64,000 nt of DNA, taken from Cyathus striatus. Lineage: Eukaryota > Basidiomycota > Agaricomycetes > Agaricales > Nidulariaceae. Both the position numbers and the translations under genes were made by a program. Below, piece after piece: positions 53,188 through 64,000 of this stretch. The notes under the pieces were generated by a model, which saw only the letters and a program-made list of their open reading frames with translations, had not been told where the DNA came from and did no database searches. Every line of letters starts with the position of its first letter. Position 1 is the first letter of the stretch. The stretch is from contig JAOVFP010000012.1 in assembly GCA_025738555.1 (NCBI GenBank), positions 1,364,001-1,428,000 of the forward strand, read 5' to 3'.

Positions 53188-53890
53188 TGTCAAGACCTGT
53201 ATTTCTATGTAAGGTCAGAAGCATAAGGTAGGGAGTGCGGGACAGAAGGACTGTCGGCTTCAGCTTATGTGCTGTGCCCCTTGTTATTCTCATGGTCCAG
53301 GTATTTAGAAGTGCAGAAGGGAGAGACAGGAGTGCAGAGTGCAGAGTGCAGAGTCATTACTGTAAGGCAACAATTCAAGCCAGAGTTGAGTAGAACTCAA
53401 AGACAAGTATGAGGAATAGTAACTTAGTTGATATTTGAACTGAGTATCAGTAGTACAAGATATGCTACTTAAATACTATATGACTTCACCAATGACCGGT
53501 GAATGAATGGGTAGTAGTATACTAATTGATAAACATAATAAGATGGTGGTGGAAGGTGGAGTTAGGTTTGAATACAATATGTACCAAGGATGAACTAAGA
53601 ATTGAAAGGAATGCTGAGACAAGTATACATGGGGTATGATGGAGAAAGCATAATGGAGAACAGATAAGAACTGGACAAATAAGGTGACATAAGCTTGGCG
53701 ACCTTCATCAGAAGAGTGGAAGGGGAAAATAGGAGAATGAGATCTGCACAAGTTAAGAAGTGTGGGAAGTGCAGAATAGAAGTGTGGGAATAAGGTAGGA
53801 AAAGTACAGCTATGACAGCTTGTTGCCATAGTGTTTATATATCCCACAGGACCATTTCTTTTGTGGAGGAGTATTACAACTTACAGTCCT
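53188..53890. repeat. Decayed LTR-like sequence, paralog of the LTR at 63.2 kb
   Basis: It begins TGTCAAGACC, the decayed counterpart of TGTCACGGCC at 63,200. It shares TCGGCTTCAGCTTATGTGCT followed by GTGCCCC against GCGCCCC, TACTTAAATACTA and AAACATAATAA in the same order. CpG in the 63-kb copy reads TG or CA here. The right end near CTGTTACA (53,896) is a guess; no target duplication was found. Confidence 0.7.
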
Positions 53891-53899
53891 GTTACATAG

Positions 53900-55059
53900 T
53901 GAGTTTACAGAATGCAGTTACTGTAGACAATAATCACCTATGCTGGTCATCATGATGTGCTCATCTGTTGCACATGCAACAATAACTGACTGGGGTCCAC
54001 AGTTTGGAGTGGTATGTATTGCTCTTCACAGCTCCCAGAAGAACATCAACACAAGAGACCAAGACTTTGTTTTATTTTTATTTTGCAGTGGCCAGTATTT
54101 AAAACACTCTCTTGTTTCAGTCACTGAGAAACATAAGGCTGCTACTCTCATAGAATTGGCAGACCATGTTTTTTATTTATTTTAAATCCAATATTTTATG
54201 TCAGTTATGGTGGCCCATATGTCATGACAGGAGAGTGTCTATGGTAAACTAAGGTATAGTACTGAGTGCAGTAAGAAAGGGCCCAGATGTAATGTGGGTG
54301 GGGGTATGTGACATTAAAGTAGAAACCTCAGGGTGGTATGTGAGTGCATGCCACCAGGAGGATGTGGGCAGAGGCATCATCCAGAAGGGAGTGTACTCCA
54401 TGAATTTTTATTGTGTGGCTGTATGCCAGTGCAAAGAGGTGTGTGGTAGTCTGGGCATGGCAGAGCATGTATGTAGCAGAGAAATCCATAACCAATTAGA
54501 GACATATCCATATCCCTGTCAACTTGCAACTATGACTAATCCTCCTCCTGTGGGGGGCTCCAGAGGGGCAGACCATGTTACAATCACTGCTCCAGCAGTG
54601 GTTCATTCCCACCCACAGTCCACAGTTTGAGGAGCCTATTCACTAAATCCAAGCATTGAATTGAATTATTGCAATTTTTCAAATGTAGATTCTCCTCAAG
54701 GCTCATCTTCTGGACTTCTTTTGTGCACACCCATTGTTATTATCACCACAAGACCATCTTCCTGGACTTCAACTCTTGAACTCATCACAGTAGCTCCATG
54801 GATGAAGCTTCCATTGTTTTATCATTGCCACCCTTTTGTTGTGGTCACTGGTTGGGTCTCATATTAGAGGTTACTGTCATTTCACTGTTCCAATTTGTTC
54901 ATTACCACCATCTTATATTTGTTTAATTGACATCCACCTGTACCACTCCTTTTCACACTCACCCCCATTTATTTTCTCCTCTGCATTCTACCAACCTCAT
55001 CAACATGCTGTATCTCCTGCATGACATCCACCACTCCCATATTGCTGATTCATGTTCAC
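53900..55059. other. CpG-free transposon-derived DNA, unclassified
   Basis: Around 54,185-54,240 the text AAATCC...TATGTCAGTTATGG...CCATATGTCATGACAG parallels 39,318-39,365 (AAATCC...TTGTCGGTTGTGG...CCATATGTCGCGACAG) inside the hAT-type element, again with CG read as CA/TG. The rest is unclassified and probably belongs to the retroelement upstream region. Confidence 0.45.
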
Positions 55060-55914
55060 ATGCCAGGTTGTCACCACTACTCAGCACTGCTGTACAATGA
55101 GGACCCATGTACACTCCAATGTTTCTATCTGATGTTGAAGCTGTTTTTTTAAACTCAGGACACTCTCAAAACAGATTATATCAAGTGGGCTGTTTACTAT
55201 GCACCCATTGGTAATGCCAAGCTCTGGAAAGAGCTGGATTCTCATAAAGGTACCTCTTGGACAGATTTTAAAGCTGAAATCCTGAAACTGTACCCTGGAT
55301 TCAAATCTGAGATGGAACAGTTGTACTCTGAAGCACAATTAGAAGATTTTGTTGACAAAAAAGCTCTCATACCAATGGACAATTGTCTCTGTTTAGGAGA
55401 ATATCACTGTGAGTTCCTCAGAATGAGCAATTATCTGAAGAAACATGGTCATATTTCAGAATGTGAAGCTGAGAAAATATTTATGCATGGCTTCAACATT
55501 TCATTTTGTAGACACCTTCAGGGATATCTTCAAATAACTGATCTGAAGCACCATCCATATGACCCCTTCCCCATTAGTTCTGTGGTTGAAGCTGCTACAC
55601 TCCTCCTCTCATCACCTGTCTTGTCTTTTCCATTTGCCACATTTAATATTCCACCAATTTCTCCATCTCCTCCAGCACCCATCATATCAAAGAAGAATGT
55701 TGATACCAAAGCTCTTGAGAACTTCATCCTGGGCCCTGGCTTCTCACAGATTATCACTCCCACCATTAAGGATAAGTTAGTGGCTAACTTCACTTGGGTA
55801 CAGGTACATAACATATTAGCAACTTCACAGCATCCTAGTGTTTTACTGTCTAGTCCCCCCATGCTCCATGGCCATCCTCAACATGAAGTATGCAAGTCTT
55901 GTTCTGGTACATGA
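55060..55914 (+). pseudogene. Retrotransposon gag relic (copy 2), CpG-stripped
   Basis: Same gag as copy 1 (1.9-2.7 kb), starting MPGCHHYSALLYNEDP. It includes KWAVYYAPIGNAKLWKELDS-like text, MEQLYSEAQLEDFVDKKAL, LGEYHCEFLRMSNYLKKHGH and PYDPFPISSVVEAATLLLSS. Compared with copy 1, Arg is repeatedly Cys or His (HRKF to HCEF, KKHGR to KKHGH) and Thr becomes Met, all consistent with CpG transitions. An in-frame TAA-containing gap near 55,150 breaks the frame. Confidence 0.8.
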
Positions 55915-58046
55915 CTCAAACAATCAAATTTTCTTTCTAACAGTCAACCAGTTACCCACTACCTCCTCAGCAGCAATTTGCATGAGTGCATTGACAGTTG
56001 GCACAAGATGTGTGCACTGCCTACCAATTCTCTGGCTCCAGCTCTAGTAACTCTGATGAATACACCCAGCCCCATATCTTCTCAACAAGTTTATAGTTGT
56101 CTTCAAGACCCCATTACTTACATGCAGCCTATTGATCAAGTGCCTCCCATCTCAGTCCCCCCTCACATGCCCATCTCTTCACTTGAAGTCGAAAACAGAG
56201 TTATCAAAAGTGACTATTTCACATGTCCAAAGAATTCTTGTGACATACTCAATGAAGACTTGGGCTTGCTGCTATATTAACAGAAAAACAGGCTGAACAC
56301 CTTTGTCATATTGATATAAAGAGTCCTCCACTTTGTGCCTCTCCCATCTCTGTTTTCAATTATAATTGTGTTTTGACTGATTCCCCTCTTAATGATTTTC
56401 CTACAACTTTTATTTTGTTGTTGCCAATGCAGTCCAAAGTCTCAAAAGAATGTAAAGAAGATACACAACACATTGATACATCACCACTAGAAGTCTCAGA
56501 TTGCAATGAAGATTATAAAGAAGCTAGAGTTGTCATTACCCTATTGCCTGAGCATTATCAAGTTGCACATGAATTATCCAGCAAACAGTTGAAGGATTTC
56601 AAAGATTTACCAATTCCCCCTACCATGCATCCACTGAATTCATTTATTCCCTTCCCTTCATGTCCCTGCACATTCCCTTCCATGCTGTCACTCAATGTCA
56701 TACTGTACAGGCACCTCAAAGCTATTAATGTCTTTCCACCCCCCACATTTATTCTTTGCTGCAGATCTGCCAGTTCTCCAGCTTTGACCTCAAAGAATTT
56801 GTTTATGAGGCCAGAACAAACTTATGGATCAATGTTTACTGTATTTCATGGGCATACTCACTCTACCTCTCAGATACTGGCTCAAGTAGTGTCGCATTCT
56901 CTGTTATTTTACAACAATCCAGTACCTCCTCATTTATTGGTCCCTGTTCTCACATACTGGGGCTGCTTACATCCATATTATTCCTCCCCACCCTCCCCCT
57001 TTTCTCTTGTCCAATTTCAGACCTCCCACTTTAAAATATTTTCCTTGGCACATAATCATTCACTTGCTCTCTTTGCAACTCACATTCCATTACTTATACC
57101 TCCTCTTGCTCTTCAGTTTTCTATTCTCCTGCTATCAGATTGACTGAGGACAGTCAATATTTGAAGTTCCTGTCAGATGTAGAGCAGGCAATTTGCTTGC
57201 ACTACAAAATTCAGTATTTTACAAGTTTTGGTATCAATATCATGTAACATTGGTATGCATATTGAGCCATTCCAATTTTTTGGTTTTTGTCATCTCAACC
57301 TCTCTGTCCTACTTCCTCATATTTTACATTCTAAACCTTTACTCTTGGTACTTATATCCAGGACCCTTTAATTTTGATCTCACAAGTAAATCTTCATTAA
57401 GTAATGTTGTCCTTTCTCTTTTAGTATAAATTCTTTGTATCTACTTCCTGGAATTTCAGTGAAAATTACCTCCCTTTCTCGACACCTTAGACCACCCAAG
57501 GTCAAATCAATGTTCACTGACTTGTGTTTAAATTTCTTTGTTGAGGTGTCAAGCACACCTCTACCCTTACACCCATACCCATGAGAATGGGTATGGATTA
57601 GCATGGGTACAGGTATGGGTCAAACTCCAGATACCCATGGGTTACCTGTGCCATTACCTAGTTGTATTTCACATTTTTCCTTTCTTGTATTGCTCACTCT
57701 TTCAATTCTATCCAGAGTGTTCAGGGACCTGACAGATCAACATGATGATGAGGTAACATTTCAACTTCAACATCTCCATGGTTGTCATGCTGTGCATGCA
57801 GCTTGGGCCACTGCATCCACCCTCAGGGAGGGGTGGTTACATCTTCACACTGGCACTGTGGATTCCCCTCAAGAGTAATGTTGTCAAAGTCATCTGGTTG
57901 GTTCAGAGGGCTTAGGGACAAAGAGTTCATTTCTTTTACTTACTTTGTTCTATTCATCTTGGAACATGGGCAATATACTTACCATATGATGTACCTTTAT
58001 TCTTTTATATCTCAATTGGGTTCTGATGGCATGTGAACATGAGTGC
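55915..58046. other. Retroelement remnant and unclassified CpG-poor DNA
   Basis: Downstream of the gag relic two long plus-strand frames (56,373-57,143 and others) are low-complexity Leu/Pro/Ser-rich and look like by-products of CpG loss and pyrimidine richness. I see no protease, reverse transcriptase, RNase H or integrase motif. Near 57,560-57,650 ATGGGTA words repeat. Confidence 0.4.
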
Positions 58047-58052
58047 ATCAAT

Positions 58053-58143
58053 AGGGGGGGTCACAGTTGCTTGGTTCAGTCGGTTCTGACTTTGGTTCTT
58101 GTTACAGAACCAGATCAAAACTAGGTTTTACTGTGACCCCCCC
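58053..58143. mobile_element. 91-bp MITE with 13-bp inverted ends
   Basis: GGGGGGGTCACAG (58,054-58,066) and CTGTGACCCCCCC (58,131-58,143) are perfect inverted repeats. ATCAAT occurs on both sides (58,047-58,052 and 58,144-58,149), a possible 6-bp duplication. An inner GGTTCTTGTTACAGAACC hairpin makes the piece almost fully self-complementary. It lies just upstream of the Harbinger transposase and might instead be one folded terminal region of that element. Confidence 0.7.
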
Positions 58144-58272
58144 ATCAATTATTTTGGTTCTTGACCTGGTTCAGAGCTGCTCAGCGACGCTTTGTCAAGC
58201 TCCTCTAACTTATGTAATTTATCCACAAATGTGAATTTCTGTATTTTAGTTACTCTTTAGTATTTACTCTTC

Positions 58273-60122
58273 ATGCCTCATTCTACATACCGACAACAGC
58301 AAGCTAGAGAGCTTAGTCTCTCATATTACCAGCTATACAAAATGCAAGTAAAGAAGAATCAGGCAAGGTCTCATCCACTATGACTAGATACTGCTAGTAT
58401 TTTTACAAGAAAGCATTATTATCAAGATTCAATCATTGACATTCAGAAAGGACTTGGACATTCGACATCCTCCTCTTCTTCAACATCATCAAGCTCTACC
58501 ACCACTCTTCCAACTGAAGGAAACTCGAGTGACATGGCTTCAGATGTGGCCACTCTCAGTGACTACAGCTCTGCCTCTGAGTTGGAGTTCAGTTCTGGCG
58601 ATATTTCAGACTTTGATATAGAGATCAGCGATACAGAAGCCGGCAAAGCAGATGATGAAATGGAGTCTGATGATGAAAGTGGCAATGATAGGGAGGAACA
58701 GCATTAGAGCTGGTACAGTTCAGAAGATAGTGATGAGTTTACTACTCCTGCATTCCTGAAGATGTGGCCTCACCTTTGACATGTCTGTAAAGAGTTGACA
58801 GAACTCTATGCTCACCGATATCTTTCCCCACACAACCACTTTCCAAGAGGCCCCCCTGCACTACCCCACCTTCTTCATGTTCTCAAGCATGAAAGACCTG
58901 ATCACTTTCATCAGGAGTTGCAAGTCTCACCATTCACATTTGATCACCTTGTTCAATCTGTTGTTGATGACCCTGTTTTTAGCAATAATTCTCAAAACGC
59001 ACAAATAGCTGTAGAAGATCAAGTTGCAATCACTCTTTACAGGTTTGGACATTATGGCAATGCCACAGGGCTTGACAAGGTTACAAAGTGGGCTGGATAT
59101 GTGAAAGGAACTATCATTAAGATAACTTGGCGAGTACTCACAGCCTTAATAAGGCCTTCATTTCATAACAAACACTTATGGCCTCCTACTTCCAAGGAAA
59201 AGAGACAAGCCAAGAAATGGGTAGAGGAGCACTCCTGTCCTGCATGGCACGATGGATGGTGTATGGTAGATAGAACTCTAATTCCTCTATTTCATCACCC
59301 ATACTTGTTTGGGGAAGGATACTTTGACCAGAAATGTAATTACTCACTTAACCTTCAAGTAAGTCACATTCATTTGGTATGGTACTTATAAAAGACTAAT
59401 GTTAGTATTTATAGGTTGTGTCAACTCCCAATTTACACATTATCGACATTGGATATGGCTACACTGGAAGCACTCATGATGCTAGTGCTTGGCAAAAAAC
59501 TGGAGTGTACAATGAACAGGATTTATTTCTTGAAGAGAATGAATTCATATGGGCAGATTCTGCTTACCCAGTATGTATTGACTTTCTATTCCTGTGTCTA
59601 CATATATACCAACCTTTCCACTAGATTGAGGAATGGCTTATTGCTCCATACAAAAAGCCTGAGGCAGATCAATCAGACAACTGGAGGTTTAATGAGAAAC
59701 TGTCACATATTCACATTAGATCAGAACATGCCATCAGGTTTCTTAAGGGTCAATTCCAATGCCTCAAAGACCTTCGTGTTCTCATACACAACAGTATAAC
59801 TCATAAAATAGCTACCTTCTGGATGATAGCATGTGTTGTTGTGCACAACTTTGCTATGGAGGTTGAAGCAGAGGAGTGTGGATACTCAAGCATAGAATCT
59901 GATGAAGAGCCCTTCATTCGTGATGGGTGCTCACCAGAACCATCAGAAAACAGAAACGAAAACTTGGACCAGCCAGGAGATCAAGCTTCTAGATATGGTA
60001 CTCAAGCTAGGGCCCTTGCAGCTGCAAGAAAAAGGAGGGAGAATTTTAAAAAATCATTGTTTGAGGCATGGGATGAGTGCATGGAAGAACAGTCAGACAG
60101 CGATGAAATGGATAGTTCATAG
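58273..60122 (+). pseudogene. PIF/Harbinger transposase with three in-frame stops
   Basis: Exons 58273-59358, 59415-59570 and 59625-60122 keep one frame (580 codons). A Ser/Asp-rich N-terminal third precedes a helical region (FTFDHLVQSVVDDP, ITLYRFGHYGNATGLDKV). The DDE nuclease follows: HDGWCMVDRTLIPLFHHPYL (D1; usually DGT), YGYTGSTHDASAWQKT (D2), FIWADSAYP, and RSEHAIRFLKGQFQCLKDLR (E). The C terminus is Glu-rich with ARKRRENFKKSL. Stops lie at codon 37 (TGA), 145 (TAG) and 169 (TGA); both TGA are one CpG transition from CGA. The intact splice sites and frame apart from these stops suggest death by deamination rather than by indels. Confidence 0.88.
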
Positions 60123-60255
60123 GTGTATGTAGTATACATTATTGTCTTGTATTTACATAATCTTTTCTATAAGTACCCTTCTCACAAGTGGCAAAAGTAA
60201 CCTAGTTTGTGGTCAGGTGAAGTGAAGAGGAAGAAAGTGGAAGAGACACACCCCA

Positions 60256-63164
60256 TCATATCTCACCATAGCTCTCAATCCTAGTATCCTCTCCCTGAAC
60301 TGGAGGAAGCAGTGTCTCATTTTGATATGAGCAGTCTTGCATGTGATCTTGGTACAAGTCAAAGTTATTGAAGGGTGCAGGTGAAGAACGGTGTGTGGAT
60401 TCGTCAAAGTTGCTGAAGGTACTCGTTGAATGTGCAGGTGAGGAGTGACTCTGATTGGTATAAGGCGAGCTGGCAGCTGAGTAAGCAGGTTTGGATTGAT
60501 ACTGAAGCTTTGCCATGTAATGTTCATGATGCTGACGAATCCTCTCAGTCTTCCTTTTCTCCTTCTCAAGGAGAATATCCTTGTTAACCTTTGCCAACTG
60601 CACTCTAGCCTTCGCATCAGCCACAATCCTTGCCTTTTCCAGCTCCAATTTTGTATTCAGTTCTTTGTTGCGTGTAGAGGCCTCCAACTCAGCAACCACA
60701 AGTATGTCACTGCCAATCTTGGACTTCTTTCTCATGGGTGTAGGAGTGACAGTGGGCTTGGAAGAGTTAGGGTGAGCAGCTGTCTTTGCATGAGGAACAC
60801 AGTCAACTTCAAGCTTCCGTTTAGCAGTATAAAGGTCTGCCTTATCTTTATCAATCTCAGCTGAGAGAGAAACTGGTAGATCATCATCGGAGTCAGATAT
60901 TCCAATAGCAAGATCAGAAGTAGGAATTGATACTGCAGCTGGTCCATCATTGTCACCAGGGTCTGAATCATCCCAACCACTGATGTCAACAGAGTTGTCA
61001 ATGGCCGGTGAAAAGGGGTAATTGTGTTCTAGTAGTGAAATTGGCTCTAAGTTTGCAACTTACTTCACTACAAAATTCACAAGTCTCTTAAAATGCGAGA
61101 GGGGTTTGAGGTGGGTGTAGCCTCTTATTGTCTTATGTATTCTTCAATCGTTTAGAAGCCAAATGAACCGAAAAACAATAGAATTTTATTGTAGAATTTA
61201 AGTAATACACCCTTTGTACTATTTCAAACCCTGTAGAAGTGACCAACAATCTTTTACTAGCACAACTTCTTAGAAAACCGAAAAAGAGCAAGTCTTTACT
61301 CTTTATGAAACCACTTTATTGAAAACACTAAGTCCTAGGCCCTCACTGGAGTCTCAGAACCTTAGATTCTTTCCAAAAAATACCCAAAATGCGAACCAAA
61401 ACAATTCTATATCTTTGAAACAAAAAGACCTAAACCACTACCCAATACCTATTGTACCTGGGCAAGAAAGGCGCTATTCTGCTTGCCCTCTTACCCTCTA
61501 TAGTACCTACTTAAATACAGGAAACAGAGCAGTATTACTAAGAGTTTCTCAGACACTGTATACTACATATATGTACATGAAACACTTCCCTGTCTTTTAC
61601 CTGTATCTTTCAATCATATGTCATTTGGAGCTGAGTAAACCCGAAGTATTAGGACACTCTAGACTACTCAGTCCTCTTATTTTCAGATGGTATAGTGTCT
61701 TACTCTGTGTCACTCTGGGCAGATAATAATAAAACATCTACTTGTGTCCGATGTTTTACCCCTATCCTGGTCCGGACTTTGGTGAGATCATGTCATATAG
61801 TACTAGAATAGAATGTACTCGACTCCAGCTTTAGAACGAGACCAGAATCATCCAGATTGATGAAGAATAGACCATTCTATTCCACTCTGAAATATTCATT
61901 AATTCATATTTATTTCATTGACTATTTGTTAGACTTCAATCCTGATGCCAAACAAACAACTTAGCGGTATCAAAATGAAATGAAATGATATACAAGTCAT
62001 GTGACTGGCAGAAAAGCGGTCCTTTCAATATTCAATATCTTTTCCTACACACCAGGCTAATGGTAGGTTGGACATGAAAGCACTTGTACTCTGTTTTATG
62101 TTGTAGACAGTTGAATATTAACCCAAATTAGAAGGGTAATAAGTACAATGCTTGCTAATTTGTAGCAGTCCATGGATCTTTATTTATTATCTGGGGTTCT
62201 TCAATGTATACAGATTTAATACTGTAAATGGTAGAAATGCACAATTTTACGCCTAAATGCACAGGTGGCATCACACTGGAATGACCTCAGGTTCCACATC
62301 ACTAGTCCCATCCACTAGGATGCTTAGATCAATGGGTGTACCACTGTGACCAAGACCAATAGGCTTACAGTTCAGGCACTCTGAAATCAAGTTGTTCATT
62401 TCAAAGAACCAGGGAGTCATCTTCTTTATTTGCTCTGAGGTTATGCTTAGATGTTAGCAGATGTATAATTATGTGCAATGTATACTTTACGATGTACCCC
62501 ACTTGGTATGTAAAGGTGTTCCTGCCTCAATTTGCTCTGCTGATGTCAGGCCTGCACCTGTCTGTCCCATCTCCTCAATGTGTTGGAGAGTGATAGTATG
62601 CATTCTAGATAAATGATCAGCTTCAGACTGCATATAAGTAATAAAACCATACACTTGAAGACAATTTTAATTTTGTCCACCCATGGCTTGTGAGCATAAC
62701 TAGCTGCAGTCCTTCCACCCTTACTCTTAATATTTTCAATCTTCTGCACATTGAAAGCAAGCTTGAACATTTCAATGAAAGGTCCATGATTATTAAACAT
62801 TACAATGGCTAGTTCCCAACACCAATCAGCCTTCTTTTTGCCACCTCCCTGCGCTGTTGACTGATTAGCCCCAGGGAGTGGAAATAGTCCATTCTTGATC
62901 TTGATGTTGGTTGTCAGTTTGTTGAGAAGACGCCAAGTCTCACTGCAGTCATTCGCATTCCAGCTATGAGGAATCTATAGTTAGCATTTCAACATCAATC
63001 AACTTAGATCATGTACTCAATCTGAATCTTTACTACATCAACCTTCTCCAAGTCTGTGGCAGGCTCAACAGGCTGCACTGTCCAGGCAGTGGCTTCTTAG
63101 TTTTGCGCCCTCATGGCTTAGTTGGCGCTTCTGCATTCACAGAAGAGACATTCCCTTTGGCCAT
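60256..63164 (-). pseudogene. Harbinger-associated second gene (Myb/SANT-like accessory protein), broken
   Basis: Convergent with the transposase. The N-terminal exon starts at ATG 63,164 (MAKGNVSSVNAEAPTKP) and then has TGA where CGA is expected before GRKTKKPLP. The conserved core lies at about 62,980-62,680: SWNANDCSETWRLLNKL, KNGLFPLPGANQST, KKKADWCWELAIVMFNNHG, ENIKSKGGRTAASYAHKPW. The middle ends near 62,277 (VDGTSDVEPEVIPV). The C-terminal part (61,000-60,256) resumes with WDDSDPGDNDGPAA and a Lys/Glu coiled coil (ELNTKLELEKARIVADAKAR). About 1.2 kb of unrelated sequence separates the two halves. Two-gene Harbinger elements encode such a partner for nuclear import and DNA binding of the transposase. 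Confidence 0.7.
61020..62270. other. Probable insertion within the Harbinger second gene
   Basis: Sequence of different character (some CpG retained, AC/AT-rich) between the two halves of the accessory gene. I could not identify terminal repeats or a target duplication, so its class is unknown. A plus-strand frame at 61,319-61,726 has no recognised domain. Confidence 0.4.
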
Positions 63165-63199
63165 ATTGGGTAGAAATTAAAAGGCTCAGTGATGAACAA

Positions 63200-64000
63200 T
63201 GTCACGGCCATGCCCCTAGCCTGACTTGGCAGCGGAGTACGAGGGGGTGACTGCGGAGAAACAAGGTGTGAGTATTAGACGAAGGCGGAGAATGACAACT
63301 CAGGGGGTAGGACTTCGGCTTCAGCTTATGTGCTGCGCCCCTGGGATTCCCGGTCCTGGATTTCGGAGTAAGGGCAAGCCCTTCGGAGAAGACGAGAGAT
63401 GGGAGACGAGAGGTGTAACTCAAGTCAGACGAAAGGGTGAGGACGTAGTTCAATACGAAACTGAGGACTAAGTACAAATCGAGTACTACTTAAATACTAG
63501 AGACTCGGAGTAAGTAAAGGCCGCTGGCCAAGGCCAGCGGAAAAGTACGGTCAGGGTAGGCGTACGTAGAATGAAGACTATAACTAATTAAACATAATAA
63601 AACGTGTCGGAGAAGTGAGCGCATATGGCAGTGTAAAGTAAAACTGATAGTGGTGCACTTAAGAATGATAAGTGATTCACTATGAGATGTATACTACAAT
63701 ACTGAGGGGATAGCTCAGTAGAACGGAAGAAAGGAAACAAGAGTAATCTATGTACAGTAATCAATAAGTAATATTAAGAGCATAATCAAAGTTCGGAGTA
63801 AACAAGGATGGAGGCGGAGTAAAGGCATAGGGGTCCAGAGGTAGGCGATACAGGATATGACAAACAAGTTGACAGCAGAAGTACGTTCACAGGCAGCAGC
63901 TGGAAAAATTTCCCAGAGAATCGGATGTGGTTAATTATTAAGTAATACATATTTAATAAACATATTTATTTAAATGTGGAAATAAATGAGTGTGTATAAA
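63200..64000. mobile_element. CpG-rich LTR start (element continues beyond the window)
   Basis: It begins TGTCACGGCCATG, a start common to fungal Ty3/gypsy LTRs, 36 bp upstream of the Harbinger accessory gene start. It is dense in CG (GGAGTACGAGG, GACGAAGGCGG, CCGCTGGCCAAGGCCAGCGG), in sharp contrast to the sequence to its left. A CCGCTGGCC...GGCCAGCGG hairpin stands at 63,521-63,540. The 3' end and coding region lie outside the window. Confidence 0.65.

Larger units (their letters stand above)
49990..63180. other. CpG-depleted domain
   Basis: From about 50.0 kb to 63.2 kb the dinucleotide CG is almost absent on reading the sequence. Between 53,701 and 56,189 I found none. From 56,190 to 58,080 I found about four. 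The domain covers transposons of several classes and a former GST gene. It stops where a CpG-rich LTR begins (63,200). Modest recovery is seen in 61.0-62.1 kb. Confidence 0.88.

Noticed and set aside
56373..57143. 256-codon plus-strand frame in the CpG desert
   Set aside because: Leu/Pro/Ser-rich with no motif; loss of CpG and pyrimidine richness make long open frames likely by chance.

Overview
The window looks like genomic DNA of a mushroom-forming basidiomycete (Agaricomycetes). Genes carry many 47-60 bp GT-AG introns. The families are typical of that class: amidase-signature enzymes, MYND zinc-finger proteins with an unknown N-terminal region, a coiled-coil plus F-box protein, a fungal GST and short-chain dehydrogenases. 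The transposons (pogo, hAT, PIF/Harbinger, LTR) are also typical. No bacterial, organellar or CRISPR-like signal was seen. The window is accessory and repeat-rich, with several tandem gene families in various states of decay.

Layout. 0-9 kb: gag relic, minisatellites, a decayed polyubiquitin pseudogene and gene scraps. 9.9-12.5 kb: a structurally complete pogo element with 23-bp inverted ends and a TA duplication, inserted a few codons before the stop of a host gene (12.5-13.3 kb). 13.9-16.3 kb: two tandem copies of an unrecognised gene family, followed by about 2 kb of pyrimidine-rich DNA. 19.2-20.8 kb: a second DDE transposase. 21.3-36.6 kb: a cluster of three amidase genes and three MYND genes. 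One MYND copy is split by a solo LTR and one is truncated and frameshifted. 37-38.5 kb: an F-box pseudogene carrying a 69-bp near-perfect palindrome. 38.8-39.8 kb: a non-autonomous hAT element. 40.2-44.9 kb: a duplicated SDR gene with a relic between the copies; the second copy has Phe in place of the catalytic Tyr. 45-49.2 kb: a hypothetical gene and two tandem two-RRM protein genes. 49.5-63.2 kb: transposon graveyard.

The strongest whole-region signal is a CpG desert from about 50 kb to 63.2 kb. I read lines 53,701-56,189 and found no CpG at all in about 2.5 kb. Ancestral CGN codons appear as TGN or CAN, and in-frame TGA stops sit where CGA is expected. This fits 5-methylcytosine deamination and includes a former host GST gene. 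It starts inside one hAT element and ends at a CpG-rich LTR.

For the three amidases, two SDRs, MYND-3, the two RRM genes and the pogo-flanking gene I assembled exon chains by hand. Each has a total coding length divisible by three and conserved exon sizes between paralogs, so these models are the most reliable part of the annotation.
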